A stretch of 64,000 nucleotides of DNA from Fermentibacter sp964564435. Its GTDB lineage: Bacteria > Fermentibacterota > Fermentibacteria > Fermentibacterales > Fermentibacteraceae. The notes beneath the pieces were generated by a model. The model did not search any database, had not been told where the DNA came from, and worked only from the letters and a program-made list of their open reading frames with translations. Where the stretch lies: contig CAZMAT010000009.1 in the NCBI GenBank assembly GCA_964564435.1, positions 26,495 to 90,494 of the forward strand, given 5' to 3'. The position numbers and the translations under genes are program-made. Within the stretch, counting starts at the first letter, position 1; every line of letters starts with the position of its first letter. Shown one piece after another: positions 59,369 to 64,000 of this stretch.

Positions 59369-59815
59369 TCACCACGGTTGAGTGAAGATCTCGTACTGAA
59401 ATAGTTCCGCGAGCAGGCACTTCCCTCCGCAGTAGACTCGAAGCTCACCCAGTTCACCGTTTTCGCTGACTATTCGTACATCTACGATATAAGAGTAGCC
59501 TTCGTTGTCAAACTGGTAGTGGTGATTGCCACAGGATCCATCCTGATGAACGAATCCATCGATGAGGACGATGTTCGGCTCCATCCCCTGGTTCTCATCC
59601 GAATCCCAAGCTGCATATCTGTAGCGACCATGCCCCAGATCGTCTATCCGTACGATGTAGTTTTCGGTTGCCCATTGCAGGATCGGGATGTGAATATAAC
59701 ACAATCCATCAAAGAGATCCTGACCGGTAGCTGGGCAGACGCCAGCAATACAAGTGGGGCTGCTCAGACAGATGAGAATCAATGGGACAAGGAGACTAGC
59801 ATCCTTCTTTTTCAC
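59369..59815 (-). CDS. Small secreted hypothetical protein
   Basis: A 148-residue protein with a Lys-rich start and hydrophobic signal (MKKKDASLLVPLILICLSS) and several cysteines in the mature part (GVCPATG, GLCYIHI, GSCGNHH, YCGGKC) that could form disulfides. The middle is strand-rich (IVRIDDLGHGRYRYAAWDSD, YIVDVRIVSENGELGELRVY). I do not recognise a family. It lies in the lower-GC island, 38 bp upstream of nothing related, and appears monocistronic. Confidence 0.6.
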   Translation of the reverse strand: MKKKDASLLVPLILICLSSPTCIAGVCPATGQDLFDGLCYIHIPILQWATENYIVRIDDLGHGRYRYAAWDSDENQGMEPNIVLIDGFVHQDGSCGNHHYQFDNEGYSYIVDVRIVSENGELGELRVYCGGKCLLAELFQYEIFTQPW

Positions 59816-59852
59816 GTATGCTCCTCTCTAGATGAAAAGTCATTTCCCTTTT

Positions 59853-60539
59853 TCAGGGAGTGACTTGTTCAGCTTCGACGGATACACTCTTTGGCGTGAA
59901 AAGGCTGTATCCATTGTTGAGCACAAAGTAGTACGTTCCATCTGTTTGAATGCTTGCTTGAAAGTCGGTTCCCTGGGACCTGCTGAACTTCACCAATGCA
60001 CCGCCAGGGAAGACTTCTGTCGGATTTCTTGACCAGGTGGTGTAATCTGCTTCACTCATTACAGCAAAACCGATATCATTCAGTTCAACTTGAAAATGCC
60101 CCTGCAGTATCCATCCAGCGTTAAGTTGAACGGGGCAATACTGGTATTGTGATGCTTCAATTCTCCCTGACCAGCTCCATACTGGTTCAGTGCTCGGAGT
60201 GATAATCAGCGTTTTCGAAGCTGTATCAAGCGCTCCAAGACTATCTGTCACAGACACACTTGCTGTTATCGTGCCGGAGTACTCTGGAAGCTGGAGGTCA
60301 GCCGAACTCTTTCCGTTTTCGAGCAGATATCCGTCATCGCTTGTCCAACTGTAGTTAAGGCTTCCGCCATCCGGGTCTACCGCGCTACATCTGAGCGTGA
60401 TGGTTTCTCCTGCTTCAAGCGCGCCAAGATATGTAACGGAGTCAATCACTGGAGGTGAGTTCTGCTTTCCACAAGAAACGCAGATGAAGATCAAGAGAGG
60501 TAGTATTGACGCACCGAAAGGCAACTGATTGCGTCTCAC
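59853..60539 (-). CDS. Lipoprotein with a PKD-like domain
   Basis: A 228-residue lipoprotein starting at GTG, chosen because a full AAGGAGGT ribosome-binding site lies 6 nt upstream and because it yields a good signal with lipobox (LLIFICVSCGK). Residues ~30-105 form a PKD/Ig-like domain (PPVIDSVTYLGALEAGETITLRC, DPDGGSLNYSWTSDDG, ITASVSVTDSLGALDTAS). The second half is a beta-rich module (AGWILQGHFQVELND ... TDGTYYFVLNNGYS) resembling pre-peptidase C-terminal-type sandwich domains. Function unknown; surface-exposed binding is likely. Confidence 0.7.
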   Translation of the reverse strand: MRRNQLPFGASILPLLIFICVSCGKQNSPPVIDSVTYLGALEAGETITLRCSAVDPDGGSLNYSWTSDDGYLLENGKSSADLQLPEYSGTITASVSVTDSLGALDTASKTLIITPSTEPVWSWSGRIEASQYQYCPVQLNAGWILQGHFQVELNDIGFAVMSEADYTTWSRNPTEVFPGGALVKFSRSQGTDFQASIQTDGTYYFVLNNGYSLFTPKSVSVEAEQVTP

Positions 60540-60750
60540 TGGAACCTCCTTAATGCTACAGGCGATATCGACTCTCTCCCTCTCCCCAGATACATGCAAG
60601 TACGGCATGGAGCTTCTTCTCGAAACACTCAATAGACTCTCGATTGGCAGCGATTGGTGCCTGCTCGGCCCCGATCTCAGCGACAATATCATGCTGCATG
60701 GCGAGAGCAGGGAGTGGCGTGCATCGAGGCGAGTAAAGACGACTGTCGGG
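60540..60750. other. Intergenic region in the lower-GC island
   Basis: About 210 bp between the lipoprotein start and the end of the hipA remnant. A short plus-strand open frame overlaps it but has no ribosome-binding site or recognisable content. Confidence 0.35.
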
Positions 60751-61011
60751 TCAGGAACTGGAGAGGGCTTTCTCGAGGTCGGCATGTTCGAAGGCCGAGG
60801 CCATCCGATCCATTTTGCTCTCTGGATACCCAGTGCCGAAGCAGCAGTTCTCCATTCCGCAACCGAGACTCCGACTTCGTGGGCGATTGAAACCGCATCC
60901 GTCGTGGACAGACCGAAGTACCCGGCGACTGAATAGGCCAGATCGAGCGAAGCCGACCGCTCATCGAAGTCGATCGAGGTCGATAGAATGCGAGGGCGGA
61001 TTTTAAATGGC
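60751..61011 (-). pseudogene. hipA C-terminal remnant with a frameshift
   Basis: Reading the minus strand from about 61011, the frame gives PRILSTSIDFDERSASLDLA, then AYSVAGYFGLSTTDAVSIAH, then EVGVSVAEWRTAASALGIQR. This is the C-terminal end of HipA-type toxin kinases. A one-base change near 60,812-60,818 (GCAAAATGG where GCAGAAATGG would keep the frame) shifts the reading frame. The next frame then continues MDRMASAFEHADLEKALSSS to a stop at 60751. The catalytic part of HipA and any hipB are missing, so this is a dead fragment. Confidence 0.65.
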
Positions 61012-61068
61012 GTCGGATTCAGGTCGAAAGCAGAGTAGCTGGCGCCGGAAGTCAGAAGCGGTCCGGGC

Positions 61069-62148
61069 TCACCTCACGCGGTGCCCGACGCCGCCCGTGG
61101 TTCCGCCCGAGCCTCCGGTGGTGCCGCCAGAGGAGCCGCCTGAGGTGCCTGGATCGCCCACCCGGTGGCCCTGGCCGCCGGTAGCGCCATCGCCTCCCGT
61201 GCCTTCGCCTCCGCCGACCCTGGTGCCCCGGCCGGCCGCCGGGCCCGCCACCGCGTCCGCGAGGGCGCTGCGGAATCCCTGGATGTCGGCCGCGTATAGA
61301 ACCATGTCGTCGAGGTTCGTCACCTCGCCGGTGCGGCTCAGGTCGATGGCGAACCCTATCCCTTCGATGGTCTCGTCGCTGGTGCCCCAGGTGTTCACGC
61401 CGATGCAGTAGTAGAGGCCGTCGCGCTCTACCATGAGAGGACCGCCGCTGTTGCCGTGGTTGAGGGCCGCATCGAGCTGGATCACCGGGATCCCTTCCAG
61501 ATCGCGGAAGGCGCTGATGCGCCCGAAGGTGACGGTGCCCTGGTAGTAGGTGTAGTCGTCGGCTGGCGAACCCGAAGCGGCGACCTCGTCGCCGACGCCG
61601 AGATCGTCACCTTCATAGATGGGGACTATGGTGTAGTCGCGCCCCGCGGTCAGCCCCGCCGAAGGCACCACGAGCACGGCCAGGTCGACACCCCTGAAGA
61701 ACCCGCAGTAGCTCACCGGCGCCATCTTGCCCGACTGGAACTCGATCAGCAGCCCGTACTCGGACAGGCCGCCCGCGCTCCCCCCGCCTGAAGCCAGGTC
61801 GTCGATCCCGAGGCAGTGGCGGTTCGTCACCATCACCAGGGAATCGCCGAGCACGCCGACCACGAAGGCCGTCCCCATCCAGCCCTGCGTTTCCGACGAC
61901 CTTCCGGCGGTCTCGTAGACGCCCAGGATGGTGGCCGAGCAGCCCGAGAGCTGGTCGATGGTGAGCCCGGGCTCCTGTTCATCCTCAACCCGCGTGTCCG
62001 CGGTGAGATTCTCGGTCGACCGCCCGTCGAAAAGCCGCGGATCGGGCTCGGTTGACCTGGGCGGCCCGGCGAAGGCCGCGGACGCAGCCAGGAGCAGAGC
62101 CGCGATCATCGGTGACATGCGAAGGAGTGTTCGGTTCGGCATCGACAT
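61069..62148 (-). CDS. Secreted trypsin-like (S1-fold) serine protease with a Gly-rich tail
   Basis: A 359-residue exported protease. Signal peptide MSMPNRTLLRMSPMIAALLLAASAAFA. The catalytic triad is His in VMVTNRHCLG, Asp in FRGVDLAVLVVP and Ser in LNHGNSGGPLM, the HtrA/DegP-like arrangement, but no PDZ domain follows. The last ~50 residues are a flexible Gly/Thr/Ser tail (GGSSGGTTGGSGGTTGG) with a G-H-R-V motif repeated twice, the second copy ending the protein. The tail may anchor or space the enzyme at the surface. It is monocistronic. Confidence 0.88.
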   Translation of the reverse strand: MSMPNRTLLRMSPMIAALLLAASAAFAGPPRSTEPDPRLFDGRSTENLTADTRVEDEQEPGLTIDQLSGCSATILGVYETAGRSSETQGWMGTAFVVGVLGDSLVMVTNRHCLGIDDLASGGGSAGGLSEYGLLIEFQSGKMAPVSYCGFFRGVDLAVLVVPSAGLTAGRDYTIVPIYEGDDLGVGDEVAASGSPADDYTYYQGTVTFGRISAFRDLEGIPVIQLDAALNHGNSGGPLMVERDGLYYCIGVNTWGTSDETIEGIGFAIDLSRTGEVTNLDDMVLYAADIQGFRSALADAVAGPAAGRGTRVGGGEGTGGDGATGGQGHRVGDPGTSGGSSGGTTGGSGGTTGGVGHRVR

Positions 62149-62325
62149 CCTCCCGTCAGGGCGTTCCGTTGCGTTCCATCGCCGATACGATGTACCCCGC
62201 GCACGGGCGGGACAAGGCCGAGGGATTCCATACCCCCGCCTTCATATCCGCGTTTCCGTGCTGACTGCCGCAGGATCGTCCCCGTGGTTATCTTCGTCGA
62301 GGCCTGTCAGAGAGGAGCACTGATC
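62149..62325. promoter_or_regulatory. Divergent intergenic region
   Basis: 177 bp separating the protease gene from the divergent propeller gene. No confident -35/-10 pair is seen. GAGGAG lies 9 nt before the ATG at 62326. Confidence 0.3.
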
Positions 62326-63915
62326 ATGGAAGGGATCGGGATCGTCTCCGCGGTTCTACTCGCGATACTCTCGCAGCAGCCATCCTCCAGGGGCTCCCGC
62401 GAAGTGTTCTTCACCACGGCTGTCGGCGGCCCGGGGATGACTGTCCGCACCACCGACGCCGAGATCCTTCCCGACGGCTCGATTGCTCTGGCTGTCTCGG
62501 CCGCCGCGGGCGACTTCTGGTTCGGGTATCCCTGGATCCTTGTTCTGAATGGCTCTGGTGACGTAACGTGGATCGACGCCTGCGGCGAGGCAGGGATCCC
62601 CGGGGTATCGCGCGAGCTCGAATCGGGCGGATGGCTCGAGCCGCTGGCCGACGGTTCGCTTCTGCTTGCCGCCTACGCCGAGCCCAGAGCCACCGGAGTC
62701 GATGCCGAGGTTGCCGTGCTGCACATCACGCCGGGCGTCGGCACGGAGACAGCTGCCGTGATCGGTGCGGACGACGACAGGGCGTACTGGCCCATCGGCA
62801 TGGAAGCACTGCCGGACGGCTCCTTCGCGGTGATCGGCCGAACCTGCAGCATGGAGGACTTGCCCTTCGAATTCGCGTGCGACGCCGCCGGGAACAGCGC
62901 CATACGGTTCGATCTTTCAGAGGGCAACTATTACTTCGTCCAGGCCTTCGACCTCGCGCCCGAAGGCACGGTGCTGGCCTGCACGGACTCATACGAGGAA
63001 TGGCTCGTCTCGAGGAACGCCTCGGGAGATACGCTGTGCATCGCTGATCGCGGCCCCGAAGGTTCAGAATCGTACATATCGATCCTGAGATGCTCAGGGG
63101 ACAGGATCCTGCTAGCGGGCGCCCTGTACGGCTCCCCCTGGGTGGCCTGCCTCGACCGCGATTTCAACACGACCTGGGAGACGACCCTGCCGCAGTTCCT
63201 GTCCGGAGTGGCCGACATGGCCGAAGACCCCGACGGGAGCCTCACGATATGCGGTTTCTACGCCGAGCTGGAAGGCGAGGGAGGCGACGGGAATACGGTT
63301 CTGCCCGCCGTCTGCAGGCTCGACGCCTCGGGAGCGGTCGAGTGGGCCAGGCTGTACGAGGGCGTTCAGGATCTATGGATCTGCTCGGTCGATGCCGCGC
63401 CCGACGGGACGGTGATCCTATCGGGCAGCGCGAGGGTTCCCGACGCCGACTCGTCGCTCGCCTGCGCCTGGGTGGCGAGGGTTGGCCAGGATGGGCGGTT
63501 CCCCGGCGCGGGCCATGGCGAGGGTGACACGGTGCATCTGCCCGCTACGGATGCGCAGTTCGTGATGAAACCGCCCCTCGGCATGATCGCAGCCTGCGGA
63601 GTGTTCGGCTCCGAGAGCGACGCCGCAGCCCGTGCCGAAGGGTTGTCAGAACTGGCCGGCAGCTCGGAGTACGGCTGGGAGTACCCGACAGGTGTCACCT
63701 GGATTCCCGACTGGGCATCCCTGTCCGGCGCCGAGGCCTGGCTGGCCTACGTGGGTCCTCTCTGGACGAACGACGAGGGGATCGACGACATGATGGAGCG
63801 AATCGCGACGCTGTGCCCCGACGCCTACCTGGTCTGGGCGGGCAACTGCCGCTCGCGCGTCACCTATTCAGCCTCGGAGGTATCGCAGCCGGTCCTGCCC
63901 CCCGACTGGGACTGA
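62326..63915 (+). CDS. Secreted beta-propeller-like protein
   Basis: A 529-residue exported protein. I start at the ATG at 62326 because GAGGAG precedes it and the signal (MEGIGIVSAVLLAILSQQP) begins there. It has repeated blades with the P-D-G-S-x-x-(V/I/L) signature (ILPDGSIALAVS, PLADGSLLLAAY, ALPDGSFAVIGR, EDPDGSLTICGF, AAPDGTVILSGS), i.e. a propeller like those annotated as delta-60 or PQQ-type repeats. The C-terminal ~130 residues (MIAACGVFGSESDAAARAEGLSEL ... YLVWAGNCRSRVTYS) resemble a SPOR-like tandem fold. Unlike neighbours it has no FlgD domain. Function unknown. Confidence 0.7.
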   Translation: MEGIGIVSAVLLAILSQQPSSRGSREVFFTTAVGGPGMTVRTTDAEILPDGSIALAVSAAAGDFWFGYPWILVLNGSGDVTWIDACGEAGIPGVSRELESGGWLEPLADGSLLLAAYAEPRATGVDAEVAVLHITPGVGTETAAVIGADDDRAYWPIGMEALPDGSFAVIGRTCSMEDLPFEFACDAAGNSAIRFDLSEGNYYFVQAFDLAPEGTVLACTDSYEEWLVSRNASGDTLCIADRGPEGSESYISILRCSGDRILLAGALYGSPWVACLDRDFNTTWETTLPQFLSGVADMAEDPDGSLTICGFYAELEGEGGDGNTVLPAVCRLDASGAVEWARLYEGVQDLWICSVDAAPDGTVILSGSARVPDADSSLACAWVARVGQDGRFPGAGHGEGDTVHLPATDAQFVMKPPLGMIAACGVFGSESDAAARAEGLSELAGSSEYGWEYPTGVTWIPDWASLSGAEAWLAYVGPLWTNDEGIDDMMERIATLCPDAYLVWAGNCRSRVTYSASEVSQPVLPPDWD

Positions 63916-63939
63916 CCGGCCGATTCCTGGTTTCAGATC

Positions 63940-64000
63940 CTTCATTTCCGCGTCTGCGGAAATGAAGGCGTCGCCAGCATGTTTGCGGAGGAGGCTTTCG
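63940..64000. repeat. Second locus of the palindromic intergenic repeat (cut by the window end)
   Basis: CTTCATTTCCGC-GTCT-GCGGAAATGAAG (63940-63967) is the same 12-bp-stem palindrome as at 11781-11808 with only the loop changed. It is followed by GTCGCCAGCATG-TTTGCGGAG, the reverse complement of a segment of the 11.7 kb repeat. The element is therefore dispersed and present in both orientations. Confidence 0.8.

Noticed and set aside
59266..59457. 63-residue frame between the two island genes
   Set aside because: It overlaps the 59369 gene out of frame, has no ribosome-binding site and no recognisable features.
60529..60936. Plus-strand 135-codon open frame
   Set aside because: It is antisense to the lipoprotein start and the hipA remnant and has no recognisable content or ribosome-binding site.

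Overview
This 64 kb window is high-GC bacterial DNA from an obligately anaerobic, Gram-negative-type organism. It holds oxygen-sensitive [FeFe]-hydrogenase and Hdr/Flx electron-transfer operons, an RND efflux system, many signal-peptide proteins and several proteins ending in FlgD-like C-terminal domains. That mix suggests an uncultured FCB-related lineage such as Fermentibacteria or Eisenbacteria. This is inference; there is no rRNA gene here. A run of exactly 100 N inside a repeat shows the sequence is a scaffold, probably from a metagenome.

Layout. 1-1.4 kb: [NiFe]-hydrogenase maturation genes hypD (cut by the window edge), hypC and, divergently, hypA. 1.4-3.5 kb: tag and a secreted C10 peptidase. 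3.7-9.3 kb: a TetR-controlled RND efflux operon with two adaptor lipoproteins and a clear TetR operator. 9.4-12.8 kb: a glycosyltransferase, a secreted protein, a mosaic of palindromic tandem repeats with an assembly gap, tRNA-Leu(GAG) and secG. 13-15.7 kb: a large secreted propeller/CARDB protein. 25.6-15.7 kb (minus strand): one long operon, rex-hydC-hydB-hydA, then an H-cluster protein fused to a histidine kinase, a response regulator, a receiver-kinase hybrid, a DUF4097-like protein and an amidase. It is preceded by a near-perfect Rex operator overlapping a sigma70-type promoter. 25.7-33.5 kb: ComB-like phosphatase, peroxiredoxin, TlpA-like lipoprotein, M28 peptidase, a lipoprotein, an MBL-rhodanese protein and an SSS transporter. 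33.5-43.3 kb: a secretome cluster of three FG-GAP paralogues, a GH-A-like hydrolase, a coiled-coil protein and two proteins with a short conserved C-terminal motif. 43.4-46.8 kb: an arsenic-type operon (arsR, permease, two thioredoxin-fold proteins, ccdA) whose ACR3 pump survives only as a C-terminal fragment. 47-50.5 kb: another short-motif secreted protein, a rhodanese-fold protein, an unknown protein, a cysteine desulfurase and a DsrC-like protein. 58.3-50.5 kb (minus): a coupled seven-gene hdrA-flxD-flxC-flxB-flxA-hdrC-hdrB operon. 58.3-61 kb: a lower-GC island with orphan genes and a broken hipA remnant. 61-64 kb: a secreted trypsin-like protease and a propeller protein, then another copy of an intergenic palindrome.

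How the genes fit together. The HydABC-type hydrogenase would exchange electrons between NADH, ferredoxin and H2. Rex would tune it to NADH/NAD+, and the linked H-cluster histidine kinase could report H2 or redox state to the adjacent regulators. The Flx-Hdr operon predicts a second NADH-linked flavin complex whose disulfide substrate may be the DsrC-like protein encoded convergently beside it. A cysteine desulfurase sits directly upstream of dsrC, so sulfur relay and electron bifurcation may be connected. The secretome uses two kinds of C-terminus: a FlgD-like Ig domain and a short T-W-(G/A)-x-(I/V)-K motif.
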